60,026 nt of DNA from the NCBI RefSeq assembly GCF_012843265.1, contig NZ_JABAIT010000023.1:1-60026 (forward strand), in the 5' to 3' direction. Origin of the DNA: Bacillus sp. DNRA2 (GTDB lineage Bacteria > Bacillota > Bacilli > Bacillales > Cytobacillaceae). The notes below the pieces were generated by a model. That model did not search any database. It was given only the letters and a program-made list of their open reading frames with translations, and was not told the origin of the DNA. This document shows positions 1-8,332 of this stretch, in pieces; within the stretch, counting starts at the first letter, position 1; the number at the start of each line of letters is the position of its first letter. The translations under genes were made by a program, and so were the position numbers.

Positions 1-23
1 TGATAAACATTGTAACATTTGGT

Positions 24-90
24 AAGCCGTATGCCTTAATAGGGCACGTACGGTTTGATAAGGGGGAAGCCTCGAGAGAGGTTTCCCTAC
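24..90 (+). mobile_element. Group II intron 3' end (domains V and VI)
   Basis: Positions 24-56 fold as a group II intron domain V. The basal stem AAGCCGUA/UACGGUUU carries the catalytic AGC triad, a CG bulge is present at 47-48, and the upper stem is UGCC/GGCA. Positions 64-87 fold as a domain VI-like hairpin: a 10-bp stem with one G-U pair and a GAGA tetraloop. The intron probably ends at CCCUAC near 90. The rest of the intron and any reverse transcriptase lie outside the window. No clearly bulged branch-point A is visible. The fold is seen directly; the family assignment rests on the known domain V consensus. Confidence 0.75.
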
Positions 91-124
91 TTTATTTCTA
101 AGATAAAAAATTTCAAATAAACTA

Positions 125-154
125 TTGCATTAATATAAATTTCTATGATATTAT
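125..154 (+). promoter_or_regulatory. Putative promoter of the tRNA cluster
   Basis: A TTGCAT -35-like element (125-130) and a TATTAT -10-like element (149-154) are separated by 18 nt. They lie about 20 nt upstream of the first tRNA. Confidence 0.45.
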
Positions 155-174
155 AAAAAGCGTCGTCATAATAC

Positions 175-250
175 GAGCCATTAGCTCAGTTGGTAGAGCA
201 TCTGACTTTTAATCAGAGGGTCGAAGGTTCGAGTCCTTCATGGCTCACCA
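175..250 (+). tRNA. tRNA-Lys (UUU)
   Basis: A 76-nt cloverleaf with encoded CCA. The anticodon stem TCTGA/TCAGA encloses loop CTTTTAA, giving anticodon UUU. The T-loop GGTTCGAGTCC is canonical. It is the first of four tRNAs in the cluster. Confidence 0.97.
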
Positions 251-264
251 TTTTAATAAAGAAT

Positions 265-336
265 GGCCCCTTGGTCAAGCGGTTAAGACACCGCCCTTTC
301 ACGGCGGTAACACGGGTTCGAATCCCGTAGGGGTCA
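265..336 (+). tRNA. tRNA-Glu (UUC)
   Basis: A 72-nt cloverleaf without encoded CCA. The acceptor is GGCCCCT/AGGGGTC with discriminator A. The anticodon loop CTTTCAC sits between CCGCC and GGCGG, giving anticodon UUC. Confidence 0.96.
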
Positions 337-345
337 TCAGATGAA

Positions 346-458
346 AAGCGGAGTTCGCTTGCTTAGCCCCGACAGGCATAAGACGAATCACGCAGGAGGC
401 GACAGCCTCTGGAGTGATTTGGCTTATGACCCGAGGGGTTAGCGAACGGAGCTGGACA
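346..458 (+). repeat. Interspersed long-hairpin repeat, copy 1
   Basis: A roughly 113-bp imperfect palindrome between tRNA-Glu and tRNA-Asp. The outer arms are TTCGCT..TTAGCCCC and GGGGTTAGCGAA. The middle arms are CATAAG and CTTATG. The inner hairpin is GAGGCGACAGCCTC. The same family recurs inverted at 53046-53165 and as a partial copy at 49357-49404. It does not encode a protein. Confidence 0.8.
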
Positions 459-468
459 TCATTTATCT

Positions 469-545
469 GGTCCGGTAGTTCAGTTGGTTAGAATGCCTGC
501 CTGTCACGCAGGAGGTCGCGGGTTCGAGTCCCGTCCGGACCGCCA
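469..545 (+). tRNA. tRNA-Asp (GUC)
   Basis: A 77-nt cloverleaf with encoded CCA. The acceptor is GGTCCGG/CCGGACC. The anticodon loop CTGTCAC sits between CCTGC and GCAGG, giving anticodon GUC. Confidence 0.97.
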
Positions 546-567
546 CTTACATATTATTGAATAATAC

Positions 568-640
568 GGCTCAGTAGCTCAGTCGGTAGAGCAATGGACT
601 GAAAATCCATGTGTCGGCGGTTCGATTCCGTCCTGAGCCA
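568..640 (+). tRNA. tRNA-Phe (GAA)
   Basis: A 73-nt cloverleaf without encoded CCA. The acceptor is GGCTCAG/CTGAGCC. The anticodon loop CTGAAAA sits between ATGGA and TCCAT, giving anticodon GAA. It is the last tRNA of the cluster, directly followed by a terminator hairpin. Confidence 0.97.
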
Positions 641-646
641 TCCTAA

Positions 647-690
647 TTACAAGAGAGCATACAATTTGTATGCTCTCTTGTAATATTTCT
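647..690 (+). terminator. Terminator of the tRNA cluster
   Basis: A perfect 18-bp inverted repeat (647-664 / 666-683) followed by TATTTCT. The stretch from here to the next gene at 1006 has no further coding sequence. Confidence 0.8.
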
Positions 691-854
691 GTAATGTTAC
701 TATTACTATGGTTTAAATCTATTCAAACATTACTTCATAACTTAACATCCCTACGAGACCTTGTAAAATAAGGAACTATTCATAAAAGCAACCTCTATTG
801 GAAATGAAAACCCTTCCAAACCCCTTCCAATAATCGACATAAAATGACAGTAAT

Positions 855-871
855 TATACATTTGTGTTACA
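855..871. promoter_or_regulatory. Possible WalR-like site upstream of the M23 gene
   Basis: Read on the minus strand, TGTAAC-N5-TGTATA resembles the WalR direct repeat TGTWAH-N5-TGTWAH with one mismatch. A TATAAT at 944-949 is a plausible -10 for the M23 gene, but the -35 is poor. This is suggestive only. The basis is the known control of cell-wall endopeptidases by WalR and the adjacent walRK. Confidence 0.3.
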
Positions 872-1005
872 GTATCAATTCAACCGCTCATTTATCACTA
901 TTTTATGGTAAAGTAAAAAAGTCGAAAATTGTAAGACTACACATATAATTTGTCAGAATATGATATTAATAGACTGTTTGTGACCGTTAAATAGGAGGAT
1001 TTTGA

Positions 1006-2487
1006 ATGAAGAATTGGAAAACCAGTTTGTCCAACCTTACGGGCAATACAACAGCAAGACTGATTCCGCAGGCGAAAAAGGTTGTGTATACGGCATTAGC
1101 TGTAACTGCCTTATCTTTTGGCATTTACAATGCACCAAAGGCTAGTGGTAGTGAATCAGAAACAACTACAGTATATTATGTGTATTTTAATAATGAATAT
1201 ATTGGTACTGTTTCAGATAAAAAGGTAATTCAATCAGTAGTTAAAAAGAAGTTGGAAGAAACTAAATCAAATTACGCAGGTATAGAGTTATCAACTGGAT
1301 CTCAACTGAAATACATACCTGAACAAGTTTTCCGTTCAAGCGCTTCCATAAATAACAATCAAGTTATCAAAGAACTAAATGGAAAGCTTACTATTCAAGC
1401 TGAGTCAGCAGCCATTGAACTAGATGGGCAACAAGCTGTTTTTGTTGATAATCAAAAATCAGCTGAGGAAGTTATTAAACAACTTAAACTTCAATATATA
1501 AACGAAGATCAACTTAATGCAGTTGAGGCGCATCAAAAGGATCCTTCAATTGCTTTGCCTCCTCTTAAGGAGAATGAATCACGCGTTGTTGATGTAAAAT
1601 TATCAAAGAATGTATCATTTGGAAAATCAGAAGTTACTCCTGATAAGTTGATGACAGTTGAAAACGCTGTAAAATATTTACAAAGCGGAACGCTAGAACA
1701 AAAGAAGTATCAAGTCCAAGAGGGCGACGTTCTAGGTTCGATAGCAAATAATAACGGATTAACGTTAAAGCAGATGGTTGAGATCAATCCAGGCTTAACT
1801 GAGGATTCTGTATTGCAAATTGGACAGGAAGTAAATATTACTGTTCAAATACCACTGCTGCAAGTAATTGTTGAAAAAGAAGCAATGGTTAAAGAGAGTA
1901 TCGCTTATACTACTGAAACAAGAGAAGATGGTAATTTGCCAAAAGGTGAGAAAAAGGTTGCTCAAAATGGCTCAAACGGTGAAAGAATTGCAACCTATAT
2001 CATTTCAGAGCAAAGTGGACAAGTTGTTAGCAAACAAGAAACGAGTTCAAATATTACATTACAACCAACTAATGAAATCATCATAAAAGGAACAAAGGTT
2101 ATTCCTTCTCGTGGCGATGGTTCATTGGCATGGCCAACAGTTGGTGGATACATTTCCAGTCAAATGGGATATCGTGGCGGTAAGTTGCATAAAGGACTTG
2201 ATATTGCGAGACCAAGTAATCCTACAATTAAGGCAGCTGATAATGGACGTGTTGTACAAGCCGGCTGGGATGGTGCATATGGTAATAAAATCACCATCGA
2301 TCATGGTAACGGAATGCGTACAGTATACGCTCATCTCTCATCCATCAGCGTAGGCTCTGGTCAGACTGTAGCAAAGGGCCAAGCAATTGGTGTAATGGGC
2401 TCAACAGGAGATTCTACTGGTGTTCATTTACACTTTGAAGTATATAAAGGTGGAAGCTTACAAAACCCGGTTGGTTATTTAAGATAA
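1006..2487 (+). CDS. LysM-G5-M23 cell-wall metallo-endopeptidase
   Basis: A 493-aa exported peptidoglycan hydrolase. An N-terminal hydrophobic segment (about 25-46) acts as signal or anchor. After a long linker come a LysM domain (about 233-280) that should bind glycan, a G5 domain (about 285-365) and a C-terminal M23 LytM peptidase (about 375-493). Zinc ligands are visible: H395 and D399 in HKGLD, and H474/H476 in the HLH motif. It should cleave peptide cross-links in the wall. The start has AGGAGG 7 nt upstream. It stands alone between two terminators but precedes walRK, the regulators of such enzymes. No ordinary symbol is assigned because several paralogues exist in Bacilli. Confidence 0.9.
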   Translation: MKNWKTSLSNLTGNTTARLIPQAKKVVYTALAVTALSFGIYNAPKASGSESETTTVYYVYFNNEYIGTVSDKKVIQSVVKKKLEETKSNYAGIELSTGSQLKYIPEQVFRSSASINNNQVIKELNGKLTIQAESAAIELDGQQAVFVDNQKSAEEVIKQLKLQYINEDQLNAVEAHQKDPSIALPPLKENESRVVDVKLSKNVSFGKSEVTPDKLMTVENAVKYLQSGTLEQKKYQVQEGDVLGSIANNNGLTLKQMVEINPGLTEDSVLQIGQEVNITVQIPLLQVIVEKEAMVKESIAYTTETREDGNLPKGEKKVAQNGSNGERIATYIISEQSGQVVSKQETSSNITLQPTNEIIIKGTKVIPSRGDGSLAWPTVGGYISSQMGYRGGKLHKGLDIARPSNPTIKAADNGRVVQAGWDGAYGNKITIDHGNGMRTVYAHLSSISVGSGQTVAKGQAIGVMGSTGDSTGVHLHFEVYKGGSLQNPVGYLR

Positions 2488-2504
2488 ATGATTGTTAAAG
2501 TTAA

Positions 2505-2540
2505 AGTCTCTAGACTCTCGTTAGTCTAGAGGCTTTTTTA
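2505..2540 (+). terminator. Rho-independent terminator after the M23 gene
   Basis: AGTCTCTAGACT pairs with AGTCTAGAGGCT (one wobble) and is followed by a T run. Confidence 0.85.
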
Positions 2541-2711
2541 GTAGTAAATAGCTACATGTTTACTTTATATATAAAAGTTAACATGGTAAATTTATATAGT
2601 AGATTATGCATGTATAAATAAATCAAAGAAACCATAATAGATAAATCGAACGTAATCATGACTATTTTAGAGAGATTGGATAGCATGATCACCAGATAAA
2701 AAGGAGAAAAA

Positions 2712-3422
2712 ATGATGGACATGAAAAAAATCCTTGTCGTTGATGATGAGAAACCTATAGCTGATATTCTTCAATTTAATCTAAAAAAAGAAGGCTATGA
2801 TGTATATTGTGCCTATGATGGTAATCAAGCTCTTGAAATGGTAAATGAAATTATTCCGGATTTAATCCTTCTCGATATCATGCTTCCATTAATGGATGGT
2901 ATGGAAGTTTGTCGTGAAGTCCGTAAAAAATACGAAATGCCCATTATTATGCTAACAGCAAAGGATTCCGAAATAGATAAAGTGCTTGGATTGGAATTCG
3001 GCGCTGATGATTATGTGACTAAGCCTTTTAGTACTCGTGAGTTAATTGCCAGGGTAAAAGCTAATCTTCGTCGTCACGGACATGCTGCAGCACAAACTGA
3101 AGCAGAAGGTAATACAATCAATGTTGGATCGCTAATCATTCACCCTGATGCCTATATCGTTTCAAAACGCGGTGAAACAATCGAATTAACACATCGAGAA
3201 TTTGAGTTGCTTCATTATCTCGCTAATCATATTGGACAAGTAATGACTAGAGAGCACTTATTACAAACGGTGTGGGGGTATGATTATTTCGGTGATGTTC
3301 GTACTGTCGATGTAACAGTAAGACGATTACGAGAAAAAATAGAGGATAACCCGAGTAACCCAATTTGGATTGTAACAAGAAGAGGTGTTGGGTATTATTT
3401 AAGGAATCCTGAACAGGAATAG
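2712..3422 (+). CDS. walR: Response regulator WalR (YycF)
   Basis: A 236-aa OmpR/PhoB-class response regulator of the essential cell-wall homeostasis system. The receiver domain (about 5-120) has the acidic pair D11/D12, phospho-acceptor D55 in LLDIMLP, and K in TKPF. The C-terminal winged helix (about 137-233) carries the usual HREFELL and RRGVGYYL motifs. Known WalR controls autolysins such as M23 and NlpC enzymes. AAGGAG lies 5 nt before the start; ATG at 2715 is an equally possible start. It is the first gene of walRKHIJ, 10 nt before walK. The sequence is close to the B. subtilis family. Confidence 0.98.
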   Translation: MMDMKKILVVDDEKPIADILQFNLKKEGYDVYCAYDGNQALEMVNEIIPDLILLDIMLPLMDGMEVCREVRKKYEMPIIMLTAKDSEIDKVLGLEFGADDYVTKPFSTRELIARVKANLRRHGHAAAQTEAEGNTINVGSLIIHPDAYIVSKRGETIELTHREFELLHYLANHIGQVMTREHLLQTVWGYDYFGDVRTVDVTVRRLREKIEDNPSNPIWIVTRRGVGYYLRNPEQE

Positions 3423-3432
3423 GGTTGTTGTG

Positions 3433-5259
3433 ATGCGGAAAGTTGGCTTTTTTCGTTCCATCCATATTAAATTTGTGTTAATTTATGTGTTGCTCATCTT
3501 AGTTGCAATGCAAATAATCGGGGTATATTTTGTGAGACAGCTCGAAGAAACGCTGCTAACAAACTTTAAAACCTCATTAAATGAACGAGTCGATTTACTT
3601 GCCTACAATGTTGAGGAAGAAATGTTGAAAGAACGTGGTAAGGATGACCCTAAGCTAGAGGATGATATCAAGCGAATTCTAATGGACTTTTCATCTGCGG
3701 ATATAATTGAAGTGAGGGTTATCCAGGCTGGTAGTTTAAAAATTATCGGTACATCCAAGCTCAATAATCAGGATGTTGTAGGGCAAAGAACGAATGACTT
3801 AATGATAAAACGTTCGCTCGTGTTAGAATCAGAGCAAAGTTCAATTTTAATCGACCCTCAGTCTGGAAAACGGACATGGGTCCTCGCCACACCAATAAAA
3901 TCTAACCACGAAGTAAAGGGTTCGATCTATTTAGTCGCTAAAATTGAAAATGTCTTTACACAAATGAAGGATATCAATGATATTTTCATTTCCGGAACAG
4001 CAATTGCCTTGGCAATTACCGCCATTCTCGGTATTCTCCTAGCCCAAACGATTTCCCGACCAATATCTGATATGCGAAAGCATGCGCTTGCTTTGGCAAG
4101 AGGGAATTTTACAAGGAAGGTAAAAGTTTACGGCTATGACGAAATCGGACAGTTGGCGATTACTTTTAATAATTTAACGAAAAAACTTCAGGAAGCACAG
4201 GCCTCGACTGAAGGGGAACGGCGGAAGCTTTCCTCTGTTCTATCCAGTATGACCGATGGAGTAATTGCGACCGATCGGCGTGGAAGAGTGATATTGATTA
4301 ATGAGCCTGCGGTTAAGCTTTTGAATGTTTCACGTGAAACAGTCCTCTCTCAGCCAATTGTTCACTTGTTAGGTTTAGAGGACCAATATAGCTTTGAGGA
4401 TCTACTAGAAGAGCAAGAATCTGTTAATTTGGATTATAGTACGGAAAAAAACCATTATGTGCTCAGAGCAAACTTTTCGGTCATTCAAAAGGATACTGGT
4501 TTTGTTAATGGACTGATAACCGTTTTACATGATATTACAGAGCAAGAGAAGATTGACAGGGAGCGGCGCGAATTTGTTGCCAATGTATCCCATGAATTAA
4601 GAACACCTTTAACAACAATGCGCAGTTATTTAGAGGCTTTGGCTGATGGCGCATGGCGTGATGAAGAAATTGCGCCCAATTTTCTAGAGGTTACCAGGAA
4701 TGAAACGGAACGGATGATTCGCCTTGTTAATGATCTTCTCCAGCTATCCAAAATGGATAGTCAGGATTATCAAATAAAGAAGGAATGGATTAATTTTATC
4801 GTGTATTTCAATCGGATTATTGACCGCTTTGAAATAACCAAGGAGCATAATGTTCGCTTTATACGAAATCTGCCTAACCATGACATTTTTATTGAAATGG
4901 ATGAAGATAAGCTAACACAGGTTTTAGATAATATTATTTCCAATGCCTTAAAATACTCCCCTGAGGGTGGATCTGTTAAATTCGTTGTTGAGGAAAAAGA
5001 AAACATCATTAAGGTGAGTATTTCCGACCAAGGTGTTGGGATACCGAAAGCTGATCTTCAGAAAATCTTTGAACGTTTTTACCGTGTCGATAAGGCTCGC
5101 TCAAGAAAGCTTGGCGGAACAGGTCTCGGCTTAGCGATTGCAAAAGAAGTTGTGAATGCCCACGGCGGTAAAATCTGGGCAACAAGTGTCGAAGGAAAAG
5201 GAACAACAATCGCCTTTACCCTTCCATACAACCATTCCTATGAGGACGATTGGTCATGA
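3433..5259 (+). CDS. walK: Sensor histidine kinase WalK (YycG)
   Basis: A roughly 608-aa membrane kinase paired with WalR. Transmembrane helices at about 12-32 and 183-205 flank an extracellular Cache-type sensor region. Then follow HAMP, PAS (about 265-370), HisKA with the phospho-histidine in NVSHELRTPL, and HATPase with N, G1 (DQGVGIP) and G2 (GGTGLGLAI) boxes. ATG at 3433 matches the family N-terminus better than the overlapping GTG at 3430. The gene contains a perfect parS-like 16-mer at 4326-4341, so the coding sequence also carries a chromosome-segregation site. It overlaps walH by an ATGA. Confidence 0.98.
   Translation: MRKVGFFRSIHIKFVLIYVLLILVAMQIIGVYFVRQLEETLLTNFKTSLNERVDLLAYNVEEEMLKERGKDDPKLEDDIKRILMDFSSADIIEVRVIQAGSLKIIGTSKLNNQDVVGQRTNDLMIKRSLVLESEQSSILIDPQSGKRTWVLATPIKSNHEVKGSIYLVAKIENVFTQMKDINDIFISGTAIALAITAILGILLAQTISRPISDMRKHALALARGNFTRKVKVYGYDEIGQLAITFNNLTKKLQEAQASTEGERRKLSSVLSSMTDGVIATDRRGRVILINEPAVKLLNVSRETVLSQPIVHLLGLEDQYSFEDLLEEQESVNLDYSTEKNHYVLRANFSVIQKDTGFVNGLITVLHDITEQEKIDRERREFVANVSHELRTPLTTMRSYLEALADGAWRDEEIAPNFLEVTRNETERMIRLVNDLLQLSKMDSQDYQIKKEWINFIVYFNRIIDRFEITKEHNVRFIRNLPNHDIFIEMDEDKLTQVLDNIISNALKYSPEGGSVKFVVEEKENIIKVSISDQGVGIPKADLQKIFERFYRVDKARSRKLGGTGLGLAIAKEVVNAHGGKIWATSVEGKGTTIAFTLPYNHSYEDDWS
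4326..4341. other. parS site (Spo0J/ParB binding) inside walK
   Basis: The palindrome TGTTTCACGTGAAACA is identical to the B. subtilis parS consensus. It lies within the PAS-encoding part of walK. ParB loads at such sites near the origin and recruits SMC. Confidence 0.9.
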
Positions 5260-6590
5260 CATACGAAAATATTAAATCAGCTATATTAACGTTATTAGTG
5301 GTTACGAGTGTGGTATTAACATGGAACCTTTGGACATACCAGCCACGTTATGCCACAATGGAAAACTCTAATACTGTCCAAGAGGTTGCCTTTAGTGAGG
5401 ACAAGGAAATTCAAGAAATCATTCAACCAAATAAGATTATCTATCACTTTAAAGAATCGCATTTTGGGACAACAAGCAGTGATGAAATAGACCAAGCATT
5501 ACAAGAAATCTTCCGATGGAGCTTCTATGATTTTGAGGACATTTCTGAAGATGTAGGCAAATTATCAGAATTTGTACACGCCAAGGGAAATGTTGAAATT
5601 ATTTTCCCTGATGCTGTGCCAATTGATCTGTATAAGAGCATCCTTCATGTTGAGGACAAGAAGATTCCAAACTTTAATTTTAATCGGATAGTCATAGATA
5701 TTGAAGATAATACGAAGGATGAAGGAAATGTTTATTTTGTCCATTATGGTAATTCGAAATATCACCAGGTGTTTGCTAGCCATATAAGTGGTGAAGATTT
5801 GAAAAAATTCGATCATCAATTTTATCGGGTTTCGAATCAGTATGAGAATTATTTCCCGTATCAGATAACAGAGGAACGAACGATCTTTTTACCTGAGAAG
5901 AAAGCGACGCTCATTCATTATCAATACTTTTTAGATCAATTGGATCCAGAGCAATTTAAGGATGCTATTTTTAATGATCCAAGTTATGTCCAACGAAATG
6001 ACGAAGGTAATACCGTTGAATACATCGATGATTCAAGTATGTTAACAGTGAATTATGACTCCTTGTTGCTGTCTTATGTTATACCTGCCGAGAAAAATGA
6101 GGGGGAGCAGCGTTCAAAGGAATTATTGAAAAAGGGTATTAATTACGTAAATGAGCATGGAGGATGGACTGGAGATTTTAAATACGCATCCATTGATGAG
6201 GAAAATCAACAGGTGACGTTTAGATTGTATGACCGGAATGGCTACCCTATTTTTAATGACCAAGGATTATCACAAATTATCCAAATTTGGGGCCAAAATG
6301 ACATTTATAAATATAATCGTCCTATTTTTTCTTTGGATGTCCCCCTTACAACTGATAAAAAGGAAGTAACGCTTGAGTCTAGTAGTGAAGTGATAGAGTT
6401 CTTAAAGAGTAAAAAGGGCTTTAAACCGGAGTTGTTGAAGGATATTGCAATAGGCTATCAAATGTCAATGGATCCAAATGAGCCTCAATTAATGAATCTT
6501 GAGCCGGCTTGGTTTTACCAGTATGGGAACCTTTGGATTCAAGTTGTTCAGAAGGATGTTGTTGGGGGGGATAATAATGGATTGGAGTAA
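5256..6590 (+). CDS. walH: WalK regulator WalH (YycH)
   Basis: A roughly 444-aa protein with one N-terminal membrane segment (about 7-26) and a large extracytoplasmic domain. In Bacillus, YycH and YycI form a membrane complex with WalK and restrain its activity. ATG at 5256 overlaps the walK stop codon (ATGA) and has GAGGA 9 nt upstream; an in-frame TTG at 5250 is less likely. It is the third gene of the wal operon. Identification rests on position, topology and length, with moderate sequence recognition. Confidence 0.93.
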   Translation: MTYENIKSAILTLLVVTSVVLTWNLWTYQPRYATMENSNTVQEVAFSEDKEIQEIIQPNKIIYHFKESHFGTTSSDEIDQALQEIFRWSFYDFEDISEDVGKLSEFVHAKGNVEIIFPDAVPIDLYKSILHVEDKKIPNFNFNRIVIDIEDNTKDEGNVYFVHYGNSKYHQVFASHISGEDLKKFDHQFYRVSNQYENYFPYQITEERTIFLPEKKATLIHYQYFLDQLDPEQFKDAIFNDPSYVQRNDEGNTVEYIDDSSMLTVNYDSLLLSYVIPAEKNEGEQRSKELLKKGINYVNEHGGWTGDFKYASIDEENQQVTFRLYDRNGYPIFNDQGLSQIIQIWGQNDIYKYNRPIFSLDVPLTTDKKEVTLESSSEVIEFLKSKKGFKPELLKDIAIGYQMSMDPNEPQLMNLEPAWFYQYGNLWIQVVQKDVVGGDNNGLE

Positions 6591-7374
6591 GATTAAAACG
6601 ATCTTTATTTTAACCTTCCTTGCTTTGGATATATACTTGCTATACGAGTTTTTTAAAATTCGTGATGCCAGCAAGTATGATTTTATTACAGAGACATCAT
6701 TCGAAGAACATTTGGCCCAGGATGAAATTGAATATGTCGAGCTTCCCAAAAACGTAGACAAGGATACGTATGTAAGTGCGAAACCGAAGATTTTTAAAAA
6801 AGAAGATTACGCCAAGGTCAAAGGCGTAAATTATACGATTGTTGATGGAGCGGTTTTACTGGGGGTTTTTGATGAACCTGTTAGCTTAAAGGACCTACAA
6901 AAGACAGATTTAAATGCCTTTGTCGCTAATAAGATTCTCTTCGGTGATCAATATAAGTATTTTAGTCAAAATAAGGAAGACCATACGATTACCTTTTTTC
7001 AACAATTTAAAAATGAAACTATTTATAATAATATTAATGGGAAATTGACGTTGCATGTTAATGATAAAAACGAGATTTATTCTTTTACACAGACTTTGCT
7101 TGAAGAAATAGAATTGCTGCAAGAGGAACACGATGTATTGCCTCCATTAAAAGCAATTGAAACACTTTATGATAATGGAATCCTTGAGCCAAGAAGTAAA
7201 ATTACAAAGGTAGAGCTGGGTTTACATACGTTGGTACAGCTCACAGCGTCGCAATTGCTGACGCCAACCTGGCATTTTGTGGTGGATGATAAGGAAAATT
7301 TGTATGTGAATGCATTTGAGGGTCAAATTATCGAAATCGAAGATACAAAAGAAAAGATTAATGGAGTGAATTAA
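6577..7374 (+). CDS. walI: WalK regulator WalI (YycI)
   Basis: A 265-aa bitopic membrane protein starting MDWSKIKTIF, the typical YycI N-terminus, followed by one transmembrane helix and an extracytoplasmic YycH/YycI-type domain. The start at 6577 is preceded by a GGGGGGG ribosome-binding site and overlaps walH by 14 nt, suggesting translational coupling. The partner is WalH and the target is WalK. An upstream in-frame start at 6499 would lie deep in walH and lacks a ribosome-binding site. Confidence 0.95.
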   Translation: MDWSKIKTIFILTFLALDIYLLYEFFKIRDASKYDFITETSFEEHLAQDEIEYVELPKNVDKDTYVSAKPKIFKKEDYAKVKGVNYTIVDGAVLLGVFDEPVSLKDLQKTDLNAFVANKILFGDQYKYFSQNKEDHTITFFQQFKNETIYNNINGKLTLHVNDKNEIYSFTQTLLEEIELLQEEHDVLPPLKAIETLYDNGILEPRSKITKVELGLHTLVQLTASQLLTPTWHFVVDDKENLYVNAFEGQIIEIEDTKEKINGVN

Positions 7375-8169
7375 ATGTCTATGCATTTTAGTGTACTTGC
7401 AAGTGGGAGTACAGGGAATGCGATCTATGTGGAGACGGAGGAACATTCATTTTTAGTGGATGCAGGCTTTAGTGGCAAGCAAATTGAAGGTTTATTTTCG
7501 CAAATAGACCGTAAAATTGAAAGTCTTTCGGGGATACTAGTGACGCATGAACATAGTGATCATATTAAGGGAATTGGTGTATTGGCACGTAAATATCAAT
7601 TACCAGTTTACGCAAACGAAAAAACATGGCAAGCAATGGACGGATTGGTTGGGGAGATTCCAGTTGGGCAAAAATTTGTGTTCGGAATGGAATCTGTTAA
7701 GGGCTTTGGTTCTTTATCAATTGAATCATTTGGTGTTTCCCATGATGCGGCTGAACCGATGTTTTATGCGTTCCATCATGGTGAGAAAAAATTTGTGGTG
7801 ATAACTGATACAGGATATGTCAGTGAACGTGTGAAAGGGATTATTTCCAATGCTGATATGTATGTATTTGAAAGCAATCACGATGTGCAAATGTTGCGGA
7901 TGGGTCGGTACCCTTGGAACATTAAACGGCGTATTTTAAGTGATGTAGGCCATGTTTCAAACGAAGATGCGGCCTTGGCAATGGGCGATGTCGCTGGTGA
8001 TAAGACGAAGCGGTTTTATCTAGCACATTTAAGTTTAGATAATAATATGAAGGATCTCGCTAGGATGTCAGTATCACAAACGCTGCAATCAAGAGGTATT
8101 GTTGTTGGCGAACAATTTGACTTATATGATACAGATCCAAAAATCCCAACGCCGTTAACATTAGTATAA
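7375..8169 (+). CDS. walJ: Metallo-beta-lactamase-fold protein WalJ (YycJ)
   Basis: A 264-aa cytoplasmic MBL-fold protein with the zinc motif HEHSDH (about 59-64) plus downstream metal-binding His and Asp residues (VITDTGY). YycJ homologues are described as 5' exonucleases acting in DNA mismatch repair or coordination of cell division with wall synthesis. It starts directly after the walI stop and closes the wal operon. The N-terminus ending in LASGSTGNA is the family hallmark. Confidence 0.95.
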   Translation: MSMHFSVLASGSTGNAIYVETEEHSFLVDAGFSGKQIEGLFSQIDRKIESLSGILVTHEHSDHIKGIGVLARKYQLPVYANEKTWQAMDGLVGEIPVGQKFVFGMESVKGFGSLSIESFGVSHDAAEPMFYAFHHGEKKFVVITDTGYVSERVKGIISNADMYVFESNHDVQMLRMGRYPWNIKRRILSDVGHVSNEDAALAMGDVAGDKTKRFYLAHLSLDNNMKDLARMSVSQTLQSRGIVVGEQFDLYDTDPKIPTPLTLV

Positions 8170-8332
8170 TCAGCTAATTTCCGAACAAAATATTACCAAG
8201 TTTGGACTAAACTATTAACATACTGTTAACATTTTTATAATTGGTATGTTTTTCTAGATAATTGTGATCATTTTAGTATAATGTGGAGTAGTACAGAATT
8301 CTCTCTTTGTTTTTTAGAAAGGATGGAAGTCT

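Noticed and set aside
1868-2353. Alternate-frame ORFs inside the M23 gene and similar ones inside other genes
   Set aside because: They lie wholly within well-supported genes, lack ribosome-binding sites and show no family resemblance.
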